64,000 nucleotides of DNA from Aphrophora alni (GCA_963513935.1 OY740777.1:13255092-13319091), one strand, 5' to 3'; shown: positions 51,986 through 63,840, numbered from the stretch's first letter. The notes: generated by a model not told the origin, from the sequence alone. Made by a program: numbers and translations.

Positions 51986-54165
51986 CAGTTTGGTATAAAT
52001 CAAAGATGGCGTCGTGACAACTATGGAATTTTATGCTGATGATGAATACAGAATGGTGTGTCTTCTTTGTTTTATTATTTTTTAAATTTATATTCGAAAA
52101 ATCCATTTATGTTGGTATTAAGTTGTTTGTTCATCTTTTATTGAAAATAAAGAATTAATTTTAAATTAAACCCTTAAAAAAATTTAATATTTTGAGATAA
52201 TCAAAGTTGATCGGTTAATAGTTCAAAATTGTAGGTTTTATTTGTATGAATGTGTGTGTGAGATTCAATGAAGGAACGTTTCATTCGAACTCAGCTCTTT
52301 TAAAAACACATATTACAAGTTTCATAAGAAACTTTTTAAAACATTTGTCCAATTTGTTTTAAAACGTGTTTTCAAAAACCATCGAAATATACACACAAAC
52401 TAAATTATTACTTCTAAATGGAATACCGTTTTAAAGAACTGACGAAACTTGTTTCGGCCATGTTCTATAAAACCAGTGCCACTATAATCAACATAAAGAC
52501 ATCGTCTTACTTTGTAGTCACCGCCTTCTCTATTTAGTTGCCCTTGCCTAGTCTTTAGATCATAGACGAGTGGTAGTTGACCGTGTCCTTTTATTTTTAA
52601 AATATCGAACTTCCTTAATGAAGAAAGATTATTCTATTTTTTGTTTGGTTTTTAATTAGATTTACAATTTTTAAAATTGTAGTGATGTACAAAATATTGG
52701 TAGGTTGGTGAGGGGGAGGGGAATTGTTAATGTTCAATATTTCAGTTATGGATCTTCCTGAACCCCAAAATTCTTTATCCTTAAGAAACGTTTGTCAATC
52801 TTCATAATTTCTCAAAAGACTGTATGATCGATTTTGTGAACTTTTGGTTCTATTTGTTCACATAACTCCGCTTCAAATAAAATATAATCTTAGTAATTGA
52901 AAATTGTACACGAAAAACCACAAAAATGTAATTACTCAATATCACTTTTAACGATTTTGATTTAATGCAACTCCAAAAACTCCAAAAAGTTGAAGGATAA
53001 ATTACTCAATATTTTCATTAAAAAAATAATTTGTTTAAATCTTTGCTTACTATTTTTTTCCAATTTTTTAATTTAAATGAAGTTAAATCTATTTGAGTAA
53101 AATAGAACTATACAAAAAATAAATTATTATTTACATGTCAGATTGTTTTGATGCCTGAGATTTCCTATAAACATTTTATAACTTGAACATCATCTTATTA
53201 GAGTGAAATAGAAACAGTAGTCGGTTTGTTCACGTTTTCTACAAAATACCGGCCACCGAGGCCCACCAGTAGTATTGGTTTGTTTTACAGATAAGAGCGT
53301 CAATATTACAGGATTTATGATGTTGGGTAATATCTACAACCACTGTGATTACAATGCAAGGATCATGCCACACATTGAGCTTTTTTTCTGCGAGCGGTGT
53401 CCTGTGAACAGTAGTTTACTATTACTTCTTTGTGAACATTGTTGTGTGTAAAAGAACTACTTTAATGTATTAAAATACACAAAAAGGTTTCTCATCATAT
53501 AAAAAACACTATTTTCCTTACATTGCGTGTCAAATGTAGAACTATCACAAAATTTACCATGAGAAGGAGAGAGAGAGAGAGAATAGATTATAAATCTTGA
53601 AAAATTTCATTTTCGCATCTCTCATGACTAAAAGAAATCTTTTGAAAGTACACTTTTTACGATGAGTTGGGGTCAACACAATAGGGGGGGGGACTAAGCC
53701 TAACATATCTTGTAATACAGTATACAGAGCTCCCCAGCGGCGTGTCTTTGCATAAACAGTTCAGATAACATCCTAGTCAAACAGTCACTCCACCAATCCT
53801 GACAGAGTTACTGTTGACCAATGCTATAAGCCTTAAGTGGATACAAAACTTTAGTATATTTGCATTTAGTTGACGTCTCAACAGGGGAGAACATAATCTG
53901 CTCTGGGGACATTGAAAATGTTGGACATTTTATAAAATGTTAAATGTTATGGTAAGATTTGAAATAACTTGCTGAAAATGTATAAAAATAACGCTGAAAA
54001 AATATTTCACTAGCTTTCTCACAAATCAAATTCGTCCCCCTTCCCCAAAATAGTTCAAAATATTTAGAAATTTTATGTCTAGGTGAAGAAATCTGTCTTA
54101 TTAACTAACTGTTTGAGAATTATTTTTATAGAAAATATTTATATAACCAATTAAGCACCTTGTCG
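51986..54165. other. AT-rich noncoding stretch
   Basis: No gene recognised. A short (GA)n tract lies at 53567-53581 and a G-run near 53682. One old tttctcaaaa-type relic is near 52806. Confidence 0.5.
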
Positions 54166-54215
54166 TTTTATTATTATTATTATTAGGTGACGCGTTTCGG
54201 AGGTCTTACATCTTT
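54166..54215 (-). repeat. hammerhead-like repeat relic
   Basis: Minus strand: aaagatgtaagacctc, then cgaaacgcgtcacc, then a (TAA)n run. GAAA-CGCG-TC is intact, but CTGA has become TTAA and stem II does not pair well. It looks like a dead member of the hammerhead-like set. Confidence 0.35.
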
Positions 54216-54895
54216 AAAAAACTACTTATACAGATTGGAAATCCCTTACCCATCTGCTTTTTTCCACAGTTTTCGATATATTTATTTCCGACTGATGTTT
54301 GTGTGATGTGTTAAAATTTTCTTCCGCCATCTTGAATCTGTCAAAGGATTTTAGTAAATTTTTTACGTTAAAATATCACCACTTGATTTCAAATCTTAAC
54401 TGTCCAATCTTTACAACTTTCTGTTGTTAACAGCAACGACTTCCACGCAACAGTGGACATTTTAAGTCTCAAGATCAGGACTTTAGAAGGTATCAGGAGG
54501 TAGTAACTTAATCACTTCTAAATTCCAATATAATAATGAAAATTGAAGTGACGTGTCCAACAAACGTCATTGAGTTTTTCACTGTGAGCTATTTATACAG
54601 GATAATACTTAGAATAGAGTTTCACTTAGAGTTGAGATATATAGACTATCAGAAAAGTGATAAGTTTAACGAAAAAAGTTCGTTGAGTACAGACAAGGTA
54701 AATTATATGTTTAATCAATTCATTAAAATAACTAAAATGAACGTCAAATTCAGATCTCTTTAAACGTTCTATTCTGAAACTTTTTTGATATCTTGAGTCC
54801 TCAATATCCATTAGGATGATCAGTAGTTGTCTTAAAGATTAACTATAGTTATGAAGAGAACTCTCTCATTTTTGTGGGAGGTGGGGGTGTATATA
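54216..54895. other. AT-rich noncoding stretch
   Basis: Nothing recognised. cttccgccatcttgaatc near 54321 is another instance of the recurrent GCCAT word. Confidence 0.5.
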
Positions 54896-55136
<241 letters not shown>

Positions 55137-55409
55137 ACCAAAATTTAAGAAATTTCAAGTTTTATAGGTAAAAATAGTTAATCAAAATATATCAGTAGTC
55201 TACTAAAGAAAGCCCTACAGTTTTCAAACTATTTGGAAAATAATGGGTCGAATATTAACTAATTTGATATTTTCAAAAAAATTTTACAAATCGTCAATAT
55301 CTGTTACATAAAATTTGGCACATTGATGTGGGTCAAAACTTTCAAATTTTATTTTAATTTGATTCCAATAGCTTGAATTGATGTTTATTATTTTTTCTTG
55401 TTGTTTAAA
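55137..55409. other. AT-rich noncoding stretch
   Basis: Nothing recognised. Confidence 0.5.
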
Positions 55410-55705
55410 GCCGAAAAACGGACATCATCACTGTATAAAATCAAGGAGAAAGGAACATCAATTAAAGACCACTAGGCCTCGAATACTATAATAGCGTGAG
55501 AGTTGGAGATACCTGATATGAGAGAGAAAGAGAGGGACCTTCCCCAAGACGACATGGAAAAATGTATATCTAGTTGGGTATTTCGGTCTTGCCAGACACC
55601 CTAATTAACTATAAGAGTTGTTTTTAGTTAAGCTTATTTGACTATCTAGGAATTATGACAATTCTTTTTGGAATTATAGCAACCAATTAATTGTATTTGG
55701 TCTAT
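55410..55705 (-). repeat. RepA dispersed repeat, copy 9 (near-twin of 60890-61162)
   Basis: Landmarks in reverse order: ttaaagccgaaaaacgga, catcatcactgtataaaatc, aggcctcgaatactataata, gcgtgagagttggagatacc, tgatatgagagagaaagaga, cttccccaagac, tagttgggtatttcgg and ataagagttg. From 55427 to about 55700 it is nearly identical to 60890-61162, including the non-RepA tail to the right. Confidence 0.8.
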
Positions 55706-57559
55706 ATAGGTTGCTTTTCTACAAAATATAATTTAAATATTTAAAGGCGATTTTTACTTATATTTTTTCGGATACGTTCACAATTTCAATTGTTCAAAAA
55801 TGACAAACTTTTGGATAAGAAAAAATATTTCAAAAGTCTTGATCTAATATTATAGGTAGCATCAACTTATCAATCCACAAATTAAAAAAAAAATTACTAG
55901 TAGATTTATGAAAAAGTAAAAAAGACAATTCCTTATAGCCTAGTTGTTCTCAACAAAAAAATTATTGAAAATTTTTTCATATAAAAACACTTATGTATGC
56001 ACATACATTTGTAGACTTAAAACCCCTTGCAATTATCTATGTTCCTAGCATGACAATGTACTTTGTTCACCCCTCATTACCCCTTCCACTTCCTGCTCTT
56101 CTTCTTCTCCCTACAGGGACACTGGGTCAATAATAACTTTCTATCAAATATAACGTGTTTCAATTAAATATAGTTTATATTTTCTATAATTATGTAAAAT
56201 AGATTTGTAGATAAATTTGTGTTGTGGTATGTTTTGGGAGATAGTTTAAAATTTCTGAGAGGGAATAAATTATTAAATTGCAAGGGATATTATGTTTTTC
56301 AGTTGAAATAACTAACCCTGCAATAATATTGCACTATCTATCTTATATAGAAATAAAAACACAAATAATAGTTGACAGCGACTACCCAAAAACGATTATA
56401 ATTCTACAATACTCGAAACTAAAATTTCTGTAATATTGTTTTCCTGACAGGAGTGATGAGGTGGTGTAAGAAGAATTCTTCTTTTTCTGAGTTCAGGGGA
56501 ACTCAAAATGGAGATTTTAGCGAAAAAAAGCAACAATGATTTTGTTATCCATAGCATAACTTTCTAATATTACGATAATGTTAGATTTAACTGAATGGTT
56601 GGTTTGTAGTAAGAAAAAACAAACATTAAATTTTACAAAACATCTATTGCGATATTTACATCAATCACCAATCACATTTTCTTAAAAAAACAAACATTAG
56701 ATAAATTTGAATGATTTTTTTTTATGCTGGAAAGACTAATAATTGTGCCTGATAACTGTGTGATTGTGTGATTGATTGGTTGATGGATTTCCGTCAAGGC
56801 CTAGTTATTTAAAAAAAAAAAACTTTCTATCATCATTGCCTAAAAAAAAAAGGAAGAAAATTATATAAAATGGATATCCCTAGCGATGGTTAGCAGGAAG
56901 AAGCATTATGTTAATTTTATTTGTATCTGTATCATTCTACTACAAACTGTATTTAAATTTACTGTAATATCGTAAAAAAATTTACGTGAAATTAATCATT
57001 TTTGAGTTACCCTGAATAAAAAATAAAGTTATTTTACAAAATGTCTAATATAATATTCTTCTTCAACAAAAAAGTTATTTTTTTAATATTGGATTTTAAT
57101 ATTTTTATAAAATAATTGTTACTCCTTAACCTCATAAAAAGACCCCCTTCAAAAAATATATCACTTATAGCCAAAACCTACAGTTCTAATTCTTGAACAC
57201 GTAACTACTGATTTTGTTCAACTATCGCAGTTTAATGATACGAATGCATTTACTAAACAGAATGTTTAATGAATTACACACCGTTTTTAAAACGTACTTG
57301 TTATATTCTATCAAATTATGGTAGAAAATACATAAATAGTTATAGGCCTACAAAATAATTCATCTGTTATTATGAAATTAAAAAACAAAAACAATTACGA
57401 TAAGAGTTTATGTTTGTTTTATTTCCCAAAACATTGATTTTCTTTCAAAATATTTATTATTTATTTTCTGAACTTTAACTACACAATCAACTAATCCAAA
57501 CGAGAGACAATTTCCAAACAAAAATATCAAAATTTCAAACCAAAACATCGACAAATTTC
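55706..57559. other. AT-rich noncoding stretch
   Basis: No recognisable gene or repeat beyond A/T runs. TAGGCCTA is at 57343-57350. Confidence 0.5.
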
Positions 57560-57880
57560 CGTTACGACACGTCCAACTGCAATCCCTTCTACTCCGCTTC
57601 GCAACATCTACTCGGCAGCTTGCAATGTACTTTTCCGTTTAATAACTGCACATACTATGCAAGAATAGTTCACTACCACTATCTCTCTACCTCTTAGCTT
57701 TCCACAGTTCCTGTGAGTCCGTACTTGTTCCTAGATCATACATGCGACTAGCTAGCATGTACTATCAGTCCCCCCTCCACTTCCTAGACAAAATGCATCT
57801 AAGTCTGACGTCATCAGCTGCATTCTTGACGTATCAAGTGATGCATTCACGTTGCACCGGCCTCTAGCGTTTCCCAGTGC
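57560..57880. promoter_or_regulatory. G+C-rich block with CRE-type palindrome, possible regulatory region
   Basis: G+C-richer than its surroundings and without a long frame. It contains a perfect TGACGTCA (57806-57813) followed about 20 bp later by ttgacgtatcaag, a half-site-like repeat, and several CAGCTG/GCATTC words. This could be an enhancer or promoter of a gene outside the window. The evidence is composition and motif only. Confidence 0.25.
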
Positions 57881-58669
57881 AGTTAAAACAGTTTCATTTT
57901 AAAATTAAATGCATTCAAATAATGGTTCCTTCTTTCTGTGAACGGCCTATATGGACCACTTATTGCCAAATTATTTACACTAAAATTAATCCCCAAAATA
58001 GATTATAAACATACAATTTTGTGTTTATTAAAAACTAAATTTTCGTATTTTAAGTCAGAGTTTTTCACATATTCAATTTAAAAAGACTCGTTGTTTTAAC
58101 TAAAAACATACATTAAACAAATTTAAAACAAGTATACATTTTGCCTAATTTTCAAACAATAAATGAAAAAAAAAACATTTTTTTGAGCGCTTCACAATAA
58201 AACAAATATATTTATTACAAATTTTAGACGATTAATTGAATTTAAAATCAATAAACGTACAAATTATAGCTGAATTTAGTATCTATAAACGATGTAAAGC
58301 TGCGAATTTAGGTGGGCCAATTCCGACAGTGCCGAAATCTTGCAAGCGTTAGCAAGTTCAACTGTGCGTGACGCAATAAGCAACAAAAAAAAAATAAATG
58401 GCAAGGCGTGGCTTAACTGTGAAAAGGACCTCCCGAAAATATCCACTCCTGATACTACGAAAAAAATATTAAAATATTTTTAAAATTTACTTCTAAACTT
58501 AACCAAAAAGTTTTGTTATCTGTATAGTTTATTACCATTTTAAAACTGCATTGCATTCTGAATATAAAAAGTATCAGGAGACTGGCAAGCTGCAGGAGGT
58601 CAATGCATTGAATCCTAGTTTGTTACGTCACAGCGAGCCGCTCAGTAAGGTTTGAAACGAGAACTTGTT
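57881..58669. other. noncoding stretch
   Basis: No gene recognised. A TATA-like tataaaaag near 58563 precedes a G+C-richer patch (58580-58660), but no frame or splice site supports a promoter. Confidence 0.4.
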
Positions 58670-58694
58670 TCTTTCTCTCTCTTTCTTATCTTAC

Positions 58695-58766
<72 letters not shown>
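58670..58766 (+). repeat. (CT)n microsatellite, interrupted at the left
   Basis: Imperfect start (ctttctctctctttcttatc), then a pure CT run to 58766. Confidence 0.93.
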
Positions 58767-58770
<4 letters not shown>

Positions 58771-60091
58771 ACAAAATGCAATTGTTAAATGAATTCACTG
58801 CAACGTTCTTTTTAAGTGATTCAAACGAAATGATGTTAACATAATAACTTAAGGAACTATATATCACGATTAAGGCATTACATTAAATGACGCTGCCAAA
58901 TAGACGTTATGGAGCACCGACAAAATAGTTTATTATTTAAAAAACGAACATACAGAATAGTTTGTGACATTTTGGCCTAGTATTTTCGTGACTAGGATTG
59001 TATTGCATTAGGATTGTGTATGTGTGTTACTGAAAATTAGTTTTGTATTTATTGCTTACTTAACAAATCCTTATAAAGTATGGACAAAAAATATTTTAAA
59101 TACAAATGTATGATTTTGGTTTATTCTAATAAGAACTCAAATCTGAAGAAATAGACGACCGTTAGTTTGTTGCGACTAAACGTCCCTCTCGTTTTTTTTT
59201 CTGAAACTAAAGCGCTGATTTTTATCTAGCTTATCTAGTTTAAAACAGAGAATAGTGTTAACCAAAACTAACCAATCTCGATGAAAGCTACTTATTTATT
59301 ATTATCACTATTAACCTTTGTGCTATAATAGATTGTAAATAAATAGATAAATAAAACATTATTTAAATAATTGTAAACAATATTTATAATTTATTAAAAT
59401 CCAATCGCTAGAACTGACAAGCAAGGAATTTTTTTCTTTACATAATTTTAGTATAATATTTATGATAAACTATTTTCTGAAAACATAAACCTGTCAAGAT
59501 TTTTAAAAAAAAGTATAAATTATCAAAACTCAAAATTATAATAATTAATTTTCACCTTATTTAAAGCCCTGTAACAAAAATAACCCTTTATAACCACTTC
59601 TAAAAAGTAATGTAGTATAACATATAAAAATATCCCGTCTGTATTTTAATTTATACAACAGTTTAACGTAATTTTTGTATATTTTTTTTAATTACTGCAA
59701 ACCATCGTCTTAACGCATAAAATATAAAATGGAAGAATTTAATAAAATCAATAGATAACATTACAAATGAGAGGGATGTACGGGAGCCTTGCAATATCAA
59801 CTTATTATCTTATAAACAACATTCACGTCTCAATCAGGACAATACGTGATTAAGGAGTTTAACGTTTTTCCCCAAATCTAATTAGGTAGCAGAAGATTTT
59901 AAATAGTCTATAAGGATGTCCAATAGTCAGAACGACGTAACAGAATGAGCATTGCGGAGGATTCCCGTCTTCCATCAAAAATCAACGATTTACGATTTTC
60001 TTTATTTCTTTGAGACTTTAGTTGTGACAGTTGTGAGGCACCAAATTTTATTTCTCCTTTGTTTATAAAAATGAGTTTTATTATTAGAGAG
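58767..60091. other. AT-rich noncoding stretch
   Basis: Nothing recognised. The 63-codon minus frame at 59908-60099 has no motif. Confidence 0.5.
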
Positions 60092-60235
60092 TAAAGCATG
60101 GCAATCCCAAGAAACCCTAGCTCTACAGCTTATCTCTCTTGACCAACTCTTGTTCTCTTGCTATACCGTCGCTATTAGAGGATTCGAAGACTAGAAGAAT
60201 AATTTTTTGTTCTTATCGTCCCTTTTCCCCCTTTT
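60092..60235 (+). repeat. RepA dispersed repeat, copy 10 (truncated distal end)
   Basis: Landmarks: catggcaatcccaagaaacc, ctctcttgaccaactcttgt, ataccgtcgctattagagg and attcgaagactagaag. It abuts copy 11 in opposite orientation, forming an inverted pair. Confidence 0.75.
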
Positions 60236-60239
60236 TGTT

Positions 60240-60432
60240 TAAAGGCGAATCGGTCATCATCGAATTATAAAATAAGAAAGAAAGAACCGGTAGCACTCGA
60301 ATACTCTCATAGCGTTAGTGTCGAAAAAGAACAAGAGTTGGTCTAGAGAGAGATGAAAGATGAAATAGAGGGATCCAACACAATACTATATAAAAGGTAT
60401 AGATTCAGCTAAGAACCATCGGAATTATCAAC
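60240..60432 (-). repeat. RepA dispersed repeat, copy 11
   Basis: Landmarks in reverse order: aaggcgaatcggtcatcatc, cactcgaatactctcatagc, gtcgaaaaagaacaagagtt, ggtctagagagagatgaaag and gtatagattcagctaagaa. Confidence 0.75.
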
Positions 60433-60439
60433 CAAATTG

Positions 60440-60480
60440 ATGATGACGGAGAAGTTTTTGTCTTTAAACGACAAAGGAAG
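60440..60480 (+). repeat. RepA distal fragment, copy 12
   Basis: Only the distal end is present: gatgatgacggagaagttt and tgtctttaaacgacaaagg. Confidence 0.55.
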
Positions 60481-60505
60481 AATTGGTTTTTATATATAAT
60501 ATATA

Positions 60506-60550
60506 CCCTAACCTAACCTAACCTAACCTAACATAACCTAACCTAACCTA
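60506..60550 (-). repeat. interstitial CCTAA telomere-type array
   Basis: About eight CCTAA units with one variant (acata), so TTAGG runs on the minus strand, opposite to the arrays at 3333 and 16882. It starts 26 bp after a RepA fragment. Confidence 0.85.
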
Positions 60551-60580
60551 TAATGTAATATTTTTTTATCATTAGAAAAT

Positions 60581-60785
60581 CGAACAAGGAAAAACCCCAA
60601 ACCACAAAATAACACAACTACACAAAACTGTATAATGCGTTTATGTACATTTCGATAGCTCTGCTATCATCTTCAGATGTACACTACATAGCACAGCTAA
60701 TGAAATGTACATAAAGTAATATAAACGCATTATACAGCTTTGTGTAGTTGTGTTATTTTGTGGTTTGGGGGGTTTTCCTTGTTCA
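60581..60785. mobile_element. inverted repeat enclosing two opposed hammerhead-like motifs
   Basis: Left arm 60581-60653 and right arm 60701-60785 pair over gaacaaggaaaa, ccaaaccacaaaataacac, aactacacaaa, ctgtataatgcgttta and tgtacattt. The right arm has an extra 10 bp or so. The centre carries one intact hammerhead-like motif on the minus strand and a degenerate one on the plus strand. It lies between a CCTAA array and RepA copy 13. Confidence 0.75.
60642..60676 (-). ncRNA. candidate hammerhead-variant ribozyme motif, family H2
   Basis: Minus strand: CTGAAGA (60676-60670), one T, a perfect 6-bp stem II GATAGC/GCTATC over a 3-nt AGA loop, GAAA (60653-60650), then self-complementary TGTACA and TA. 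The core CTGANGA plus GAAA is complete. TGTACA could form an intermolecular stem III, as in dimer-forming hammerhead variants of Penelope-like elements. Stem I would have to come from the long flanking arms, with a large one-sided bulge. That and the extra T keep confidence moderate. Confidence 0.45.
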
Positions 60786-60889
60786 TATACAGTCACCACA
60801 GTGCTCTAGTGATTTGTTTATCTGAAAATCAATAAAAATTATGAAAATCTCCCACGGTCGGTTTGTGTATGGCAGAGTAAACATCATCA
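60786..60889. other. short spacer
   Basis: Nothing recognised. Confidence 0.5.
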
Positions 60890-61162
60890 CTGTATAAAGT
60901 CAAGGAGAAAGGAACATCAATTAAAGACCACTAGGCCTCGAATACTATAATAGCGTGAGAGTTGGAGATACCTGATATGAGAGAGAAAGAGAGGGACCTT
61001 CCCCAAGACTACATGAAACATGTGTATATCCAGTTGGGTATTTCGGGCTTGCCACACTCCCTAATTACCTATAAGAGTTGTTTTTAGTTAAGCTTATTTA
61101 ACTATCTAAAAATTTTTACAACTCTTTTTGGAATGATAGCAACCAATTGTATTTGGTCTATT
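60890..61162 (-). repeat. RepA dispersed repeat, copy 13 (near-twin of 55427-55705)
   Basis: Opens abruptly at acatcatcactgtataaag and follows copy 9 almost base for base through gcgtgagagttggagatacc, ccttccccaagac, cagttgggtatttcgg and the AT-rich tail to tgtatttggtctat. The first 120 bp differ from copy 9 by about one base. Confidence 0.82.
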
Positions 61163-63315
61163 GGAAATTGAGTAAACGTACTTACATATCCAGTTACAAA
61201 AAATATATAGTGAGCAACCAAACATTATTCTATTTTAATTTTGAAAAATCCCGATTCGACTGTCAAAAGAGTAAAAATAAACCAATTACATTGTAGACAG
61301 TTGATTATGTCAAAATATGAAGGTCGTTTTTCAAAAACAAATTGGAAAGCACTACGATTTGGGAGAAAATATAACTCGCACAGGAAATTTAATTAATATC
61401 TGTTCTCACGTTGGGGAAGTACGTTTGTGGCAATATAGATAATATTATCTAAAACCATCATTTAGGACAAAAACACTTTAATTAAATAAAAAACAATTTG
61501 AAAAGTTAAAAAAGCAAATTATACACCTAATTTATAACTCACTTTTATAATACGCTACACAAACTATGGTAACGAATCAAATAAGTTTGTTTATTATTTA
61601 GTTTCGAGTCGGTCCATATTGTGCAACATTTACCTGCTCATGAATTTTATAAAACATTTCATAAACATATCATTCGGAAACTTTTTACACGTAAAGTATT
61701 TTAAATATTTTAATAAAAAATACATTTACATCGTATATATTTGACACACACCCATACACTCACAGTCGAGTAGGCTCTAACATGTTCTATAAGAATATTC
61801 CATTTATTCATCAGTTTGTACGGTTGGCTAGCCTGAAACTGTTATGACTTGGATATCCAATAACATCACTCTTTTTGTCTCTCTCTTTCCTTTTTATTTA
61901 TGGATAATTCATGGAAAACACACTTGTTATGTATTTATTCGAGACGTTTTATAGACATCCCCCATTCCATCTTTCTAGGAGCTGCTTTCGTCATCTTGTT
62001 TATATCATCTCTGTTATGTTTATTTAAAAAAAGAAATCTTTGTAAAGTAAAATAGAACGGGGGGAGGGAATCTTAGGTTAGTTTATGCTCTATTGGTTTT
62101 TTTTTTTTTTTTTGTATTTTAAGTTTCATTTTATTCGCCTAACATGGTTTTCATTAGTTCTAATTGCAATTTAAACATCTTTTTTTTCCCTATTTGGACC
62201 CCAAAATGAACCAAAACATTTAATCTACAATGTAAAAATAGTGTCCCGAACATTAAAACCAACTTAAAATGTTAAATAACATATAGTCGAATTTTATTTC
62301 ATTACTCGTTTCTATCCACCATTTTGTTATTTTTACTAAAAAGCAATATAACTCCAAAAGTATTATTAGATATTGAGTTCAAATTTAATAAAAGCAATTT
62401 ACATGTTATGTTTTATAAGTGTAAACACACAAAGACTTTATTTTTTAATTTTCAAAACGACGGAATTTAAAATTATTTATCGTCAAATATTTCAAAAACC
62501 GTTAACTTAAAAAAAATTATAAGAAGATAAAAATATTTTTCTTTCATAACGAAAAACCAACTGTTTTATCATTTCTGTAGGCTAAGTCAAAATATAACTG
62601 AGATATCGACAAAAATATAAAAACACAATTTCTTGGTAACTATAAAGTTAGCGTAAATCAAATATATTTGTTCATTCTTGTCCACGGAAAACAAAACAAA
62701 ACTATTATTATTTAGTTTTAGAACAAAGACTAAAACTGTGCTTTGTGTCACACGCAATGAAACTAGAAGTTGTAGTGCATTAGAAACAATATTAATATTT
62801 GCTTGCATATCTCATTCCCCCTCCACTTCAAGCAATCTCTCAAGGTCGTATATTCAGCTATACCCAAATGAACAATTCCTTATCTAATGTCTACAGATAA
62901 TGAGAACAGTTTGACGTACATATTATAAATAAAATTAACAAAATTTTATAAGTATACAATCTCTCAAGATAACATTTCTAAAACTAGGTTATCATTATAA
63001 TATGTCCTCATCTTGAAGTGAAGTTTCAATGCTTCAAACTTTGGTACATATAAAAATTAAAGATAGGGATTCAACAACTGAAATGTCGTCTTGTTAGTAT
63101 TGAAAAATTAAACCTAGTTTTTCTTTCTCGTGTTAATATTCAACTTTGATTTTGTTTTAATTTGTCCCAAAGATGATATCAAAACTTCAAAATAGTTTGC
63201 AAAAGTTTATTGTATTTAGTTCTTAAAAACGGAAAATGATTGAAATATTATTTCAAAACTAATTTCTCACAAGAGCAAAATCACTAATCTTTGTACGACA
63301 GGAAGCTACCATAAC
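61163..63315. other. AT-rich noncoding stretch
   Basis: No recognisable gene. A T-run lies at 62098-62114. Frames at 62587-62808 (-) and 62678-62887 (+) overlap each other and have no motif. Confidence 0.5.
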
Positions 63316-63638
63316 CTATAAAAACACAACTCAAACCGCATTGCTTGCATACAACTAAAGCAAGCGTAACGTTGACCTAGTTTTGGTTTTGTCTCAACTT
63401 TCAAAACACCCTTTGTTACCGTCATCGATCAAAATGGAGCAAAAACTCTTCTTTAACTTTCCAACAGAAATGTAAATCAACTTTCTATTCCGGTTCAGTC
63501 TGAACTGTTTTCCAGTCATTTGTGAATACAGGAAGATGTGACGACAGGTTTTTAAGTAGTGAATTCCACTTTGCGGAAGATGATTTTCCAGTAGTTTTTT
63601 TTTAAGTGTAGCTTAAGTTTTACTTCAGAAAGTGCAAG
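63316..63638 (+). promoter_or_regulatory. possible promoter and noncoding first exon
   Basis: TATAAAAA near 63318 is followed 320 bp later by a textbook splice donor, gtgcaag|gtaagt (GT at 63639-63640). Between them lies a short frame in good start context, caaaATGGAGC at about 63433, encoding 13 residues (MEQKLFFNFPTEM) then stop, which would act as an upstream ORF. The interval is richer in G+C than its right flank. If real, the gene's coding exons lie beyond the window. The elements are individually common, so this is only a suggestion. Confidence 0.2.
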
Positions 63639-63744
63639 GTAAGTTTTTTAACTTTTATTAAAAATACATTTTTTAACGTAAAATAAAAAAAAATGGCTTA
63701 CTTTCTTTTTTACCTTTTCACTCAACATGTAGCCTATAAAATAC
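63639..63744. other. AT-rich noncoding stretch
   Basis: Nothing recognised. Would be intron if the splice donor at 63639 is real. Confidence 0.4.
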
Positions 63745-63840
63745 TTAAAAGCATAAAACTTGAACACAAATTCTCCAAAATTACGTTAGTTTTAGACGCG
63801 TTTCAACGACATATTCGCCATCTTCAGTGATACACTAGGT
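63745..63840 (-). repeat. hammerhead-bearing repeat, family H1
   Basis: Minus strand: ctagtgtatcactgaagatg, gcgaatatgtcgttgaaacg, cgtctaaaac, then taacgtaattttggagaatt and tgtgttcaagttttatg. Collinear with the copies at 20830, 31645 and 40330, and it keeps both core motifs. Confidence 0.6.
63794..63827 (-). ncRNA. candidate hammerhead-variant ribozyme motif, family H1
   Basis: Minus strand: CTGAAGA (63827-63821), one T, stem II GGCGA/TCGTT (three Watson-Crick and two G-T pairs) over a 5-nt loop, GAAA, CGCG, then TC. GTC is the preferred hammerhead cleavage triplet. Stem I is poorly supported locally (tatca against taaaa). Best read as a slightly decayed copy. Confidence 0.4.
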
